A stretch of 55,193 bases of DNA from Pluralibacter sp. UBA7423. Lineage in GTDB: Bacteria; Pseudomonadota; Gammaproteobacteria; Enterobacterales; Enterobacteriaceae. The stretch spans positions 1 through 55,193 of the forward strand of contig DKMD01000006.1 in assembly GCA_002470465.1 (NCBI GenBank). The letters run 5' to 3'. Position 1 is the first letter of the stretch. Every line of letters starts with the position of its first letter. Positions 38,110-50,431 of this stretch are shown one piece after another. Made by a program: the position numbers and the translations under genes. The notes under the pieces are model-generated. The model searched no databases. It saw nothing but the letters and a program-made list of their open reading frames with translations, and was not told the DNA's origin.

Positions 38110-39267
38110 ATGGAGCGTAACGTCACGCTGGATTTTGTTCGCGGCGTTGCCATTCTTGGGATCCTGCTTCTTAATATTTCCGCCTTTGGTCTGCCGAAGG
38201 CGGCTTACCTCAACCCCGCCTGGTATGGCGCTATTACCCGCAGCGATGCCTGGACATGGGCCGTTCTTGACCTCTTTGCGCAGGTTAAATTCCTTACGCT
38301 ATTTGCTTTGCTGTTTGGTGCGGGTCTGCAACTTTTACTTCCTCGTGGTAAGCGCTGGATCCAGTCCCGACTCACGCTGCTGGCGCTGCTCGGCTTTGCC
38401 CATGGTCTGCTTTTCTGGGATGGCGATATTCTGCTGGCTTATGCGCTGGTGGGGCTGGTGTGCTGGCGCATGGTGCGCGAAGCGCAGAGTGTGAAATCCA
38501 TGTTCAATACCGGCGTGGTGCTTTATCTCATAGGTATTGCGGTACTGGTGCTGCTGGGTCTGATCTCCGGCGATGCGCCAAACCGTTCGTGGGTGCCGGG
38601 ACCGGCGAACCTGCAACTTGAACAATACTGGAAGCTGAAAGGCGGCGTTGAGGCCATCAGCAATCGTGCCGATATGCTTTCCGACAGCCTGCTGGCGCTG
38701 GGGGCGCAGTACGGCTGGCAGCTGGCGGGGATGATGCTGATGGGGGCGGCACTGATGCGCAGCGGCTGGCTGAAGGGCCAGTTTAGCCTGTCACATTACC
38801 GTCGCGTCGGCGGGCTGCTCATTGCCATTGGCATCCTGATTAACTTACCGGCAATTATTGCACAGTGGCATTTTGCCTGGTCATATCGCTGGTGTGCGTT
38901 TCTGTTACAGGCCCCGCGCGAGCTGAGCGCTCCGTTTCAGACCATCGGCTACGCTGCGCTGGCGTACGGCTTCTGGCCGCAAATCTGTGCTTCCCGTCTG
39001 GTTGGGGCGATTACCTGTGTGGGGCGCATGGCGCTTTCCAACTATCTGCTGCAAACGCTTATCTGCACCACGCTGTTCTACCGCTTTGATCTGTTTATGA
39101 AATTCGACCGGCTCGCGCTGCTTGCTTTCGTGCCTGTCATCTGGCTGGTCAATCTCTTCTTCTCCGTTATCTGGCTGCGTTATCACCGCCAGGGACCCGT
39201 GGAGTGGCTGTGGCGTCAGTTGACCGCACGGGCCGCAGGGGTATCTATTTCAAAAACATCCAGATAA
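38110..39267 (+). CDS. yeiB: YeiB, DUF418 membrane protein
   Basis: 385 residues, the E. coli length, with about ten hydrophobic segments. The N-terminal RNVTLDFVRGVAILGILLLN is the acyltransferase-like start of the DUF418/YeiB family, whose C-terminal DUF418 domain is also present. Its role is unknown. It lies 19 bases after folE and is probably co-transcribed. Confidence 0.93.
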   Translation: MERNVTLDFVRGVAILGILLLNISAFGLPKAAYLNPAWYGAITRSDAWTWAVLDLFAQVKFLTLFALLFGAGLQLLLPRGKRWIQSRLTLLALLGFAHGLLFWDGDILLAYALVGLVCWRMVREAQSVKSMFNTGVVLYLIGIAVLVLLGLISGDAPNRSWVPGPANLQLEQYWKLKGGVEAISNRADMLSDSLLALGAQYGWQLAGMMLMGAALMRSGWLKGQFSLSHYRRVGGLLIAIGILINLPAIIAQWHFAWSYRWCAFLLQAPRELSAPFQTIGYAALAYGFWPQICASRLVGAITCVGRMALSNYLLQTLICTTLFYRFDLFMKFDRLALLAFVPVIWLVNLFFSVIWLRYHRQGPVEWLWRQLTARAAGVSISKTSR

Positions 39268-39281
39268 CGATCTGGATCACA
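39266..39281. promoter_or_regulatory. CRP site upstream of galS
   Basis: AACGATCTGGATCACA has a perfect right half-site (TCACA) and a weak left half. It lies in the galS promoter region, where CRP control is known in E. coli. Confidence 0.6.
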
Positions 39282-39298
39282 ATCATTAACAAAACGGA

Positions 39299-39312
39299 TG
39301 TAACCGTTTCCA
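39299..39312. promoter_or_regulatory. GalS/GalR operator upstream of galS
   Basis: TGTAACCGTTTCCA matches the GalR/GalS consensus (TGNAANCGNTTNCA). It fits the known autoregulation of galS. Confidence 0.88.
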
Positions 39313-39422
39313 TCAGTGTGACCTTCTTCACGTAGTCCTTGCCGCGTCGCTGCGAGAATAGCCACCTTGCTCAACACAGGGGGTGACCGTGAGTCGCTGC
39401 CATTTTCAACAGGACGGTGGTT

Positions 39423-40448
39423 ATGATCACCATTCGTGATGTGGCCCGCCATGCGGGCGTTTCCGTCGCGACCATTTCCCGCGTGCTCAATAACAGCCCG
39501 CTCGTCAGTCCTGAAACGCGCGAACTGGTGATGAAAGCCGTCACGGAGCTGGGCTACCGGCCCAATGCTAACGCCCAGGCGCTGGCGACCCAGGTCAGCG
39601 ATACCATCGGCGTGGTGGTGATGGACGTATCGGATGCGTTTTTTGGTGCGCTGGTGAAAGCCGTCGATACCGTGGCCCAGCAGTGTCAGAAAAACGTGCT
39701 GATTGGCAATAGCTATCATGAAGCAGAAAAAGAGCGTAACGCCATTGAGGTGCTGATTCGCCAGCGCTGTAACGCGCTGATAGTGCACTCCAAAGCCCTG
39801 AGCGACGCGGAGCTTGGCGAATTTATGGATCAGATCCCCGGCATGGTGCTGATCAATCGGATCGTACCGGGCTATGAGTATCGCTGCGTGGGGCTTGATA
39901 ACGTCAGCGGGGCAATGATGGCCACGCGCATGCTGCTTAATCAGGGCCACACGCGGGTCGGCTACCTGGCGTCGAGTCATCACATTGAAGATAACCAGAT
40001 GCGTCAGGAAGGCTGGCTGCGGGCGATGAGCGAGCAGGGTATTGCCGCACCTGAAGCCTGGATCGGCACCGGCACGCCAGATTTACAGGGCGGAGAAGCG
40101 GCGATGGTGGAACTGCTCGGGCGCAATCAGGGCCTGACGGCGGTGTTCGCCTATAACGACAACATGGCAGCCGGCGCGTTGACCACGCTGAAGGACAACG
40201 GCATTGCGGTGCCGCTGCATCTGTCATTGATTGGTTTTGATGATATTCCCATCGCCCGTTACACCGATCCGCAATTGACCACCGTGCGCTATCCGATCGT
40301 TTCCATGGCGAAACTGGCAACGGAGCTGGCGCTGATGGGCGCGGCGGGGAAGCTGAACAGGGCGGCAACTCACTGTTTTATGCCAACGTTAGTGCGTCGT
40401 CATTCGGTGGCGCTAAAGCAATCTGTGGGGTCGATCACTAACTTATAA
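39423..40448 (+). CDS. galS: GalS, galactose isorepressor
   Basis: 341 residues (E. coli 346, with a longer tail). A LacI-type helix-turn-helix ([24 protein letters not shown], given here in part) and hinge are followed by a periplasmic-binding-like effector domain. ATG at 39423 has AGGA eight bases upstream; a GTG two codons earlier is less likely. It represses mglBAC and itself, relieved by galactose or fucose. Confidence 0.96.
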   Translation: MITIRDVARHAGVSVATISRVLNNSPLVSPETRELVMKAVTELGYRPNANAQALATQVSDTIGVVVMDVSDAFFGALVKAVDTVAQQCQKNVLIGNSYHEAEKERNAIEVLIRQRCNALIVHSKALSDAELGEFMDQIPGMVLINRIVPGYEYRCVGLDNVSGAMMATRMLLNQGHTRVGYLASSHHIEDNQMRQEGWLRAMSEQGIAAPEAWIGTGTPDLQGGEAAMVELLGRNQGLTAVFAYNDNMAAGALTTLKDNGIAVPLHLSLIGFDDIPIARYTDPQLTTVRYPIVSMAKLATELALMGAAGKLNRAATHCFMPTLVRRHSVALKQSVGSITNL

Positions 40449-40458
40449 CGTGCAGCGA

Positions 40459-40472
40459 TGTAACCGCTTTCA
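40459..40472. promoter_or_regulatory. GalS/GalR operator upstream of mglB
   Basis: TGTAACCGCTTTCA matches the GalR/GalS consensus and lies immediately upstream of the CRP site, the order found at the E. coli mgl promoter. Confidence 0.88.
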
Positions 40473-40475
40473 ATT

Positions 40476-40491
40476 TGTGAGTAAATTCACA
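40476..40491. promoter_or_regulatory. Consensus CRP site upstream of mglB
   Basis: TGTGAGTAAATTCACA is a perfect TGTGA-N6-TCACA site. With the -10 at 40513-40518, the centre is near -42 relative to the expected start, a class II activating position. Confidence 0.93.
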
Positions 40492-40732
40492 GTATCTTAA
40501 CATTCGCCTGTCTATGATGTCAGCGTTTGTAAGGCTGAAACGCTATGTAACGGTGATTAATCGGTTTTTATATAGCAACAGAGCGCTAAACAATCAATTA
40601 AACGCACGTCTGGAGCGTTACTGAACACGGAAGATGGTTTTGGATAAATTTAACTTCGGCGGTCAGTAACAATTTCATAACGTTGTGCCTGCCGATAATA
40701 AGCTACCCTGCATAAAAATAACCGGAGATACC

Positions 40733-41731
40733 ATGAATAAGAAGGTGTTAACCCTGTCCGCTGTGATGTCTTGCATGTTGTTCGGTGCCGCTGCTCATGC
40801 AGCAGATACCCGTATTGGCGTCACCATCTACAAATACGACGATAACTTCATGTCTGTGGTGCGCAAGGCTATCGAGAAAGACGGCAAAGCAGCCCCGGAT
40901 GTTCAGCTGCTGATGAACGACTCGCAGAACGACCAGTCAAAACAGAACGACCAGATTGACGTCCTGTTGGCGAAAGGCGTGAAAGCGCTGGCGATCAACC
41001 TTGTTGACCCGGCTGCGGCAGGCACCGTTATCGAAAAAGCACGTGGTCAGAATGTGCCGGTGGTGTTCTTCAACAAAGAGCCGTCCCGCAAAGCGCTGGA
41101 CAGCTACGACAAAGCCTTCTACGTCGGCACCGACTCTAAAGAGTCCGGCGTGATTCAGGGCGACCTGATTGCTAAACACTGGGCGGCTAACCCGTCATGG
41201 GACCTGAACAAAGACGGTCAGATCCAGTTCGTGCTGCTGAAAGGCGAGCCGGGTCACCCGGATGCGGAAGCGCGTACCACCTACGTTATCAAAGAGCTGA
41301 ACGAGAAGGGCCTGAAAACCCAGCAGCTGCAGCTGGATACCGCGATGTGGGATACCGCTCAGGCGAAAGACAAAATGGACGCGTGGCTGTCTGGCCCGAA
41401 CGCCAACAAAATTGAAGTCGTTATTGCGAACAACGATGCGATGGCAATGGGTGCAGTAGAAGCGCTGAAAGCGCACAACAAATCCAGCATTCCTGTGTTT
41501 GGTGTGGATGCCCTGCCTGAAGCGCTGGCGCTGGTGAAATCTGGTGCAATGGCCGGTACCGTGCTGAACGATGCAAACAACCAGGCGAAAGCCACCTTCG
41601 ATCTGGCGAAAAACCTGGCGGAAGGCAAAGAAGCGGCCGCTGGTACCAACTGGAAAATCGACAACAAAATTGTTCGCGTACCTTACGTTGGTGTGGATAA
41701 AGACAATCTGGACCAGTTCATCGGTAAGTAA
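40733..41731 (+). CDS. mglB: MglB, D-galactose/D-glucose-binding periplasmic protein
   Basis: 332 residues, the E. coli length. A 23-residue signal peptide ends AAHA before ADTRIGV. The calcium-binding loop (DLNKDGQIQ) and sugar-binding residues ([11 protein letters not shown]) are conserved. It feeds the MglAC transporter and serves as the ligand receptor for Trg chemotaxis. The frame extends 16 codons upstream, but the ATG at 40733 has GGAGA and starts the signal peptide. Confidence 0.97.
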   Translation: MNKKVLTLSAVMSCMLFGAAAHAADTRIGVTIYKYDDNFMSVVRKAIEKDGKAAPDVQLLMNDSQNDQSKQNDQIDVLLAKGVKALAINLVDPAAAGTVIEKARGQNVPVVFFNKEPSRKALDSYDKAFYVGTDSKESGVIQGDLIAKHWAANPSWDLNKDGQIQFVLLKGEPGHPDAEARTTYVIKELNEKGLKTQQLQLDTAMWDTAQAKDKMDAWLSGPNANKIEVVIANNDAMAMGAVEALKAHNKSSIPVFGVDALPEALALVKSGAMAGTVLNDANNQAKATFDLAKNLAEGKEAAAGTNWKIDNKIVRVPYVGVDKDNLDQFIGK

Positions 41732-41760
41732 TATTTAATTTCGCAGTCTTTGAAATATCT

Positions 41761-41784
41761 CCCGTGCTGGATGGTCAGCACGGG
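41761..41784 (+). other. Intercistronic hairpin between mglB and mglA
   Basis: CCCGTGCTG and CAGCACGGG form a perfect 9-bp stem around GATGGT, 29 bases after the mglB stop. It has no T tract, so it probably protects the 3' end of mglB mRNA and lets the binding protein be made in excess, as in other binding-protein operons. Confidence 0.8.
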
Positions 41785-41811
41785 AAAACATTCGCGCAGC
41801 CAGGGTTAACT

Positions 41812-43332
41812 ATGGTCAGCAATAAAACAGAATCGTCAGGCGAATACTTGTTGGAAATGAGCGGTATCAACAAGTCATTTCCCGGCGTTAAAGCGCTCGA
41901 TAATGTTAATTTGAAAGTCCGTCCTCACTCTATTCATGCTTTAATGGGGGAGAACGGCGCGGGCAAATCAACATTATTAAAATGTTTGTTTGGGATCTAC
42001 CAAAAAGATTCCGGTAGCATTATTTTTCAGGGTAAAGAGATCGATTTCCACTCCGCCAAAGAAGCACTGGAAAACGGTATTTCGATGGTACACCAGGAGT
42101 TAAACCTGGTTCTCCAGCGTTCAGTTATGGATAACATGTGGCTCGGCCGTTATCCGAACAAAGGTATGTTTGTCGATCAGGACAAAATGTACCGTGATAC
42201 CAAAGCGATTTTCGACGAGCTGGATATTGATATCGATCCGCGCGCCCGCGTGGGAACATTATCCGTCTCGCAAATGCAGATGATTGAAATTGCGAAAGCA
42301 TTCTCCTATGACGCCAAAATCGTCATTATGGATGAACCGACTTCTTCCTTAACGGAAAAAGAGGTCAATCACCTGTTTAAAATTATCCGTAAGCTGAAAG
42401 AGCGTGGCTGCGGCATTGTGTATATCTCGCACAAAATGGAAGAGATCTTCCAGCTGTGCGATGAAATCACCGTTCTGCGCGACGGGCAGTGGATTGCCAC
42501 TCAGCCGCTGGAAGGGCTGGATATGGACAAGATCATCGCCATGATGGTAGGCCGTTCATTGACTCAGCGCTTCCCGGAAAAACACAACACGCCGGGTGAA
42601 ACCATTCTCGAAGTGCGTAACCTGACCTCGCTGCGACAGCCTTCGATTCGTGACGTTTCGTTTGACCTGCGCAAAGGGGAAATCCTCGGCATCGCCGGGC
42701 TGGTTGGCGCGAAGCGTACCGACATCGTGGAAACGCTGTTCGGCATTCGTGAGAAATCTGGCGGCACGATTATGCTGCACGGCAAAAAGATTAATAACCA
42801 CAGCGCCAACGAAGCCATTAACCACGGCTTTGCGCTGGTGACGGAAGAGCGCCGCTCCACCGGGATCTACGCCTATCTGGATATCGGCTTTAACTCGCTG
42901 ATTTCCAATATTAAGAAATATAAAGGTAAAGTCGGTCTGCTGGATAATTCCCGGATGAAGAGTGATACCCAGTGGGTCATTGACTCAATGCGTGTAAAAA
43001 CGCCGGGACATCACACGCAAATTGGTTCGCTGTCAGGCGGTAACCAACAAAAAGTCATTATTGGACGCTGGTTATTAACCCAGCCGGAAATTTTAATGCT
43101 TGATGAACCGACGCGCGGGATCGACGTTGGCGCCAAGTTTGAAATTTATCAGCTGATTGCGGAGCTGGCGAAAAAAGAGAAGGGGATCATTATTATCTCT
43201 TCTGAAATGCCTGAGCTGCTGGGTATTACCGACCGTATTCTGGTGATGAGTAACGGCCAGGTCGCCGGGATCGTTGACACTAAAACTACCACGCAGAACG
43301 AAATTTTACGTCTTGCGTCTTTGCACCTTTAA
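41812..43332 (+). CDS. mglA: MglA, galactose/methyl galactoside import ATPase
   Basis: 506 residues, the E. coli length. Tandem ABC domains: the first has Walker A GENGAGKS near residues 47-54 and Walker B IVIMDEPT; the second has a degenerate Walker A region (GLVGAKRTD) and the signature LSGGNQQK, as usual in sugar ATPases of this class. ATG at 41812 is the family start; the longer frame upstream lies across the hairpin. Confidence 0.97.
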   Translation: MVSNKTESSGEYLLEMSGINKSFPGVKALDNVNLKVRPHSIHALMGENGAGKSTLLKCLFGIYQKDSGSIIFQGKEIDFHSAKEALENGISMVHQELNLVLQRSVMDNMWLGRYPNKGMFVDQDKMYRDTKAIFDELDIDIDPRARVGTLSVSQMQMIEIAKAFSYDAKIVIMDEPTSSLTEKEVNHLFKIIRKLKERGCGIVYISHKMEEIFQLCDEITVLRDGQWIATQPLEGLDMDKIIAMMVGRSLTQRFPEKHNTPGETILEVRNLTSLRQPSIRDVSFDLRKGEILGIAGLVGAKRTDIVETLFGIREKSGGTIMLHGKKINNHSANEAINHGFALVTEERRSTGIYAYLDIGFNSLISNIKKYKGKVGLLDNSRMKSDTQWVIDSMRVKTPGHHTQIGSLSGGNQQKVIIGRWLLTQPEILMLDEPTRGIDVGAKFEIYQLIAELAKKEKGIIIISSEMPELLGITDRILVMSNGQVAGIVDTKTTTQNEILRLASLHL

Positions 43333-43347
43333 GATCAGGGGCTCCTC

Positions 43348-44358
43348 ATGAGTGCGTTAAATAAAAAAAGCTTTCTCACTTATCTGAAAGAGGGCGGTAT
43401 TTACGTCGTTCTTTTAGTCTTACTGGCCATTATTATTTTCCAGGACCCCACGTTCTTAAGTCTGCTGAACCTGAGTAATATCCTGACCCAGTCTTCCGTG
43501 CGTATTATTATCGCTCTCGGCGTGGCAGGTTTAATCGTAACGCAGGGTACCGACCTGTCTGCTGGCCGCCAGGTTGGTCTGGCTGCGGTTATCGCTGCAA
43601 CCCTGCTGCAGTCCGTCGATAACGCCAACAAGGTGTTCCCGGACCTGGCGACCATGCCAATTCCGCTGGTGCTGCTGATTGTCTGCGCTATCGGCGCGGT
43701 GATTGGTCTGGTGAACGGGATTATCATTGCTTACCTGAACGTGACGCCGTTTATTACCACGCTGGGTACGATGATCATCGTGTATGGCATCAACTCCCTC
43801 TATTACGATTTCGTGGGCGCGTCTCCGGTATCCGGTTTTGATTCGCACTTCTCGACGTTTACCCAAGGGTTTATTGCGCTCGGCAGCTTCCGCCTCTCGT
43901 ACATCACGTTCTATGCGCTGATTGCCACGATTTTCGTCTGGATCCTGTGGAACAAGACTCGCTTCGGTAAAAACATCTTCGCTATCGGCGGTAACCCGGA
44001 AGCGGCACGCGTTTCAGGCGTCAACGTTGCCCTGAACCTGCTGATGATCTATGCGCTGTCCGGCGTGTTCTATGCCTTCGGCGGGATGCTGGAAGCCGGC
44101 CGTATCGGCTCGGCGACCAACAACCTCGGGTTTATGTACGAGCTGGATGCGATTGCAGCCTGCGTGGTGGGCGGTGTGTCGTTTAGCGGCGGGGTCGGTA
44201 CCGTTATCGGCGTGGTGACGGGTGTTATCATCTTCACCGTCATCAACTACGGTCTGACGTATATCGGCGTGAACCCTTACTGGCAGTATATTATCAAGGG
44301 TGCGATCATCATCTTCGCCGTTGCGCTGGATTCCCTCAAATACGCGCGTAAAAAATAA
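43348..44358 (+). CDS. mglC: MglC, galactose/methyl galactoside permease
   Basis: 336 residues, the E. coli length. A single-subunit BPD_transp_2 permease with about ten helices and motifs such as DLSAGRQVGLAAV. It forms the channel of the Mgl importer as a homodimer with MglA. It begins 15 bases after mglA, and the operon ends at a good terminator. Confidence 0.97.
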   Translation: MSALNKKSFLTYLKEGGIYVVLLVLLAIIIFQDPTFLSLLNLSNILTQSSVRIIIALGVAGLIVTQGTDLSAGRQVGLAAVIAATLLQSVDNANKVFPDLATMPIPLVLLIVCAIGAVIGLVNGIIIAYLNVTPFITTLGTMIIVYGINSLYYDFVGASPVSGFDSHFSTFTQGFIALGSFRLSYITFYALIATIFVWILWNKTRFGKNIFAIGGNPEAARVSGVNVALNLLMIYALSGVFYAFGGMLEAGRIGSATNNLGFMYELDAIAACVVGGVSFSGGVGTVIGVVTGVIIFTVINYGLTYIGVNPYWQYIIKGAIIIFAVALDSLKYARKK

Positions 44359-44378
44359 GCTTTCTGTTTCATCCAAAC

Positions 44379-44409
44379 CCGGCAGCGGAGTATCGTTGCC
44401 GGTTTTTTT
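44379..44409 (+). terminator. Terminator after mglC
   Basis: CCGGCAGCG and CGTTGCCGG form a 9-bp stem with one G-U pair and a GAGTAT loop, followed by seven T. It lies 18 bases from the stop of the convergent SIR2-like gene. Confidence 0.92.
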
Positions 44410-44427
44410 ATTTCCGCTCCCGCACTC

Positions 44428-46076
<1,649 letters not shown>

Positions 46077-46189
46077 TCAGTGGTGGAAGAAGATTCACTC
46101 AGGCTACTGTACCCGAGGGGCAAGAGCAAGAAACCGCCGTTTAATTGGGGGGATTTTCATCAGTGCGGGCCTGAGCCCGCACGGTAAGA

Positions 46190-47074
46190 TCAACCGAGGA
46201 GAACGCGGTCGATATTCTGGCAGCCAAGCGCCTTCAGGGTCGCTACGGTAGCATCCCACTGGATCAGAGGTGCATCCGCACGTTCGGCCAGCACCGCCCG
46301 CTGAATATCAGGATAGTCGTAACCGTTGAGGCTGAGCAGATTCAGTGCGCCCTGTAGCGGCGGCAGCGTTGGATTAAAGGCCGCATTTTCGGCATAGCTA
46401 CCCGCGAAAATTGTGCCGTCGCGTAGCTCCAGCGCGACGCCGGAGGGTGACTGGCTGTACGGAGCATGACAGCGGTTCGCTGCCTGAATGGCGGCACGGG
46501 AAAGGGCATCGCCCTCCAGCGGATAGCCGTGATCCTGGGCATCCATCAGCAGGGTTTTGATCTCCAGATCTTTCGGGCCGAAGGCGTCCGGCAGATAGTC
46601 TTTCAGCGTATGGGGTTCACGGCCCGGCAGATTGATTTGCAGTTCCAGCCCGCTGTTCAGTTCATTCATAAACTGACGACAGTGGCCGCACGGCGTGTAG
46701 TTGACGGTGATCGCCTTAAGGGCCTTTTCGCCGCTCAGCCAGGCGTGGCTGATAGCGCTTTGCTCGGCGTGAACGGTTTGCTGCATTGTCGCGCCAATAA
46801 ATTCCATATTGCCGCCAAAATACCAGATGCCGCTCACGCCGCGCGCGATGGCGCCAACGTTAAAGTGCGAAAGGTCGGCCCGGGCACAGGCGGCGGCCAG
46901 CGGCAGCAGGGCAAAAGCCAGCGCGTCTTCGTCCAGTCCCGTGGCTGATTTCAGCTCAGAGACTTGCCCGGCGCTCAGCATGGCGGGGAAATGCGCATCA
47001 GCCAGCCATGGGGCGAGGGCCGTTTGCAGTTCCTCACTGAGTTGCGGGAAAGCAGAATGAAAACGTGGGTGCAT
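46190..47074 (-). CDS. cdd: Cytidine deaminase
   Basis: 294 residues, the E. coli length, of the long two-domain homodimeric class. Zinc ligands are His102 (TVHAEQS, with catalytic Glu104) and the pair of cysteines in TPCGHC at 129 and 132. It deaminates cytidine and deoxycytidine. The 29-codon upstream frame is rejected because ATG at 47074 is the family start. Control by CRP and CytR is known in E. coli, and a CRP-like site is seen at 47134-47149. Confidence 0.97.
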   Translation of the reverse strand: MHPRFHSAFPQLSEELQTALAPWLADAHFPAMLSAGQVSELKSATGLDEDALAFALLPLAAACARADLSHFNVGAIARGVSGIWYFGGNMEFIGATMQQTVHAEQSAISHAWLSGEKALKAITVNYTPCGHCRQFMNELNSGLELQINLPGREPHTLKDYLPDAFGPKDLEIKTLLMDAQDHGYPLEGDALSRAAIQAANRCHAPYSQSPSGVALELRDGTIFAGSYAENAAFNPTLPPLQGALNLLSLNGYDYPDIQRAVLAERADAPLIQWDATVATLKALGCQNIDRVLLG

Positions 47075-47133
47075 GGCAATGGCCTCATTACAGGTTAAGG
47101 GATGACAGTGTACGGACCTGATAACGGCTAATG

Positions 47134-47149
47134 TGTGACTTAGATCTGA
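47134..47149. promoter_or_regulatory. CRP site upstream of cdd
   Basis: TGTGACTTAGATCTGA has a perfect left half and three of five right-half bases. A second, weaker candidate starts with TGTGATGCG at 47186. Paired CRP sites with CytR between them are the pattern of E. coli cdd. Confidence 0.6.
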
Positions 47150-47199
47150 CTTTTTATGCAACTAATGAAAATAGAATGAAATTCGTGTGATGCGTCGCA

Positions 47200-48329
<1,130 letters not shown>

Positions 48330-48342
48330 TTAAACCCTGTAA

Positions 48343-48358
48343 TGTGCTACCGATCACA
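48343..48358. promoter_or_regulatory. CRP site upstream of yohJK
   Basis: TGTGCTACCGATCACA differs from the TGTGA-N6-TCACA consensus by one base. It lies 50 bases upstream of yohJ and 158 upstream of dusC, so yohJK is the likely target. Confidence 0.78.
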
Positions 48359-48515
48359 TCATGAATTCTGAGCATACAAAATATTCCGCAATGGCACGTC
48401 AGACAAACGACCAAAAAGCGTGAGAAATCTATGGCTTTCAGTGTAGTACATGAGGGGCTTCAAACCGGGCGATAACAACGCTACCATAGCGCCTCTTTTT
48501 TCTCCGGATACTGAT

Positions 48516-49463
48516 ATGCGTGTTCTGCTGGCGCCGATGGAAGGCGTGCTCGATTCACTGGTTCGTGGCCTGCTCACCGGGGTGAATGATTACGATCTTT
48601 GCATCACCGAGTTTCTGCGGGTGGTGGATCAGCTGCTGCCGGTAAAATCCTTCCATCGCCTGTGCCCTGAGTTGCTGAATGAGAGTCGGACAGCGTCCGG
48701 CACGCTGGTGCGCGTTCAGCTGCTGGGTCAGCATCCGCAGTGGCTTGCTGAAAACGCCGCCCGCGCGGTGGAGCTGGGCTCCTGGGGCGTCGATCTGAAC
48801 TGCGGCTGTCCGTCGAAGGTGGTGAACGGCAGCGGCGGCGGCGCAACGCTGCTTAAAGATCCGGATTTAATCTATCGCGGCGCGAAGGCCATGCGTGAGG
48901 CCGTGCCCGCGCATTTGCCGGTGACGGTGAAAGTGCGCCTTGGCTGGGACAGCAGCGACCGTCAGTTTGAAATCGCCGATGCCGTGCAGCAGGCTGGCGC
49001 TACCGAGCTGGTCGTACATGGGCGCACGAAAGAGGATGGCTACAAGGCCGACAGAATCGACTGGCAGGCTATCGGCGAGATCCGCCGTCGGCTGTCGATC
49101 CCGGTGATTGCCAACGGCGAAATCTGGGACTGGCAAAGCGCCCAGGACTGTATGGCCGCGACGGGCTGCGATTCAGTGATGATCGGCCGCGGCGCGCTGA
49201 ATATTCCCAACCTCAGCCGGGTGGTGAAATACAACGAGCCCCGCATGCCGTGGAACGACGTCACCGAACTGCTGCGCAAATACAGCCGTCTTGAAAAGCA
49301 GGGCGACACTGGCCTGTATCATGTGGCCCGCATTAAGCAGTGGCTCGGCTACCTGCGTAAAGAGTACGATGAGGCCACCACGTTGTTCACTACCATTCGC
49401 ACCTTGCAGGATTCTACGTCCATTGCCGATGCCATTGAGCACTATGCACAACGTCAACCCTGA
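48516..49463 (+). CDS. dusC: tRNA-dihydrouridine(16) synthase DusC
   Basis: 315 residues, the E. coli length, starting [16 protein letters not shown]; the 22-codon upstream extension is rejected. FMN TIM barrel with the catalytic cysteine in NCGCPSK (near residue 98) and phosphate-binding GRG in MIGRGALN. It reduces U16 of tRNA. It is divergent from yohJK. Confidence 0.96.
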   Translation: MRVLLAPMEGVLDSLVRGLLTGVNDYDLCITEFLRVVDQLLPVKSFHRLCPELLNESRTASGTLVRVQLLGQHPQWLAENAARAVELGSWGVDLNCGCPSKVVNGSGGGATLLKDPDLIYRGAKAMREAVPAHLPVTVKVRLGWDSSDRQFEIADAVQQAGATELVVHGRTKEDGYKADRIDWQAIGEIRRRLSIPVIANGEIWDWQSAQDCMAATGCDSVMIGRGALNIPNLSRVVKYNEPRMPWNDVTELLRKYSRLEKQGDTGLYHVARIKQWLGYLRKEYDEATTLFTTIRTLQDSTSIADAIEHYAQRQP

Positions 49464-49470
49464 AAGAGCG

Positions 49471-50205
49471 TTAGCCTGGTTTATACGCGCTTAAGAGAAA
49501 GAGCATTGGACGCTCTTTTTCTTCACCGAGCGCCGGGTTGGCAGCGATCTGCGCTGCATCCGGCCCCCACTCATCAAGCTGCTCAATCACAAACCCGGCG
49601 GCAATTAGCGCATTAATCCACGTCGCGAGCTTGCGATGCTGCTTTTTCACGCCGTCGGCAAACCAGTTGCTGAGTCGCTCGCCCTCCTGCTGGTAATTCG
49701 CCACCGGCCAGATTTTCTGCCCGTCCTGCTCGAGGAACCAGCCTTGCTTCATCGCGGCGGTGAAAATCGGGTGCTCTGCGGAGAACACCAGCTTGCCGCC
49801 TGGCTTCAGCGCCTGAAACAGCACGGAAAACAGGCCGTCGATGTTTTGCAGGTAGTGCAGCGCCAGCGAGCTGTAGGCCAGATCAAGACTTTCAGATTTG
49901 AGCGTGAGCGTTTCCAGATCGGCCTGTTGATACGTAATACCCGTCTCCGGCGTCATCTCACGCGCTCTTGCCAGCATCTTTTCTGAGACATCAAGACCGA
50001 GCACGTGGGCCGCACCTTGCTGCTGCGCCCAGCGGCAAAACCAACCGTAGCCGCAGCCTAAATCCACGATCTGTTTGCCCTGAGGCGCTGGCAGCATCTG
50101 GCGCAGTGCAGGCCATTCAGGCGCGCCATCCAGCCCTTTGACCGAGCGATCGAGTGTTGCGTAACCGGCAAAAAATTGCGGATTATCATAGATGTTTTGC
50201 GTCAT
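49471..50205 (-). CDS. Class I SAM-dependent methyltransferase
   Basis: 244 residues. The SAM-binding motif I is VDLGCGYGWF (near residues 47-56), with LGLDVSEKML as motif II and LALHYLQNI later, the usual Methyltransf_11-type order. The substrate is unknown; it resembles small-molecule methyltransferases of the UbiE/BioC type rather than DNA methylases. K-12 has no gene here between dusC and mdtQ, so it is lineage-specific. It is convergent with dusC, stop codons 7 bases apart. Confidence 0.88.
   Translation of the reverse strand: MTQNIYDNPQFFAGYATLDRSVKGLDGAPEWPALRQMLPAPQGKQIVDLGCGYGWFCRWAQQQGAAHVLGLDVSEKMLARAREMTPETGITYQQADLETLTLKSESLDLAYSSLALHYLQNIDGLFSVLFQALKPGGKLVFSAEHPIFTAAMKQGWFLEQDGQKIWPVANYQQEGERLSNWFADGVKKQHRKLATWINALIAAGFVIEQLDEWGPDAAQIAANPALGEEKERPMLFLLSAYKPG
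49493..49523 (+). terminator. dusC terminator inside the methyltransferase 3' end
   Basis: AAGAGAAAGAGC and GCTCTTTTTCTT form a 12-bp stem with one G-U pair and a 7-base loop on the plus strand. The T run lies within the arm. The hairpin overlaps the last codons of the convergent methyltransferase gene. Confidence 0.65.
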
Positions 50206-50431
50206 ACCTTCTCCTTAATACGCCGTCACTGGCGCAGCGAGTATACCGGTTAGCGAGCGAGAAATATGGCAGTAATGGATGTCATCGAGCCTTCATTAAT
50301 TGTGCAAACACTGTGGAGAAGCATGACGGGAGATGTCCAGGGCTTGCGTTTTATCGCGTGCCACGCTTTCCTAAACGTACCCTACATTTTCATCATAGAA
50401 TGCGCGTCCTCTACGAAAACAGACACACAAC

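Larger units (their letters stand above)
40449..40732 (+). other. mglBAC promoter and long leader
   Basis: A 284-base gap holding a GalS operator (40459-40472), a CRP site (40476-40491) and a TATGAT -10 (40513-40518). The leader of roughly 205 bases before mglB is AT-rich with no recognised riboswitch. Confidence 0.75.
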
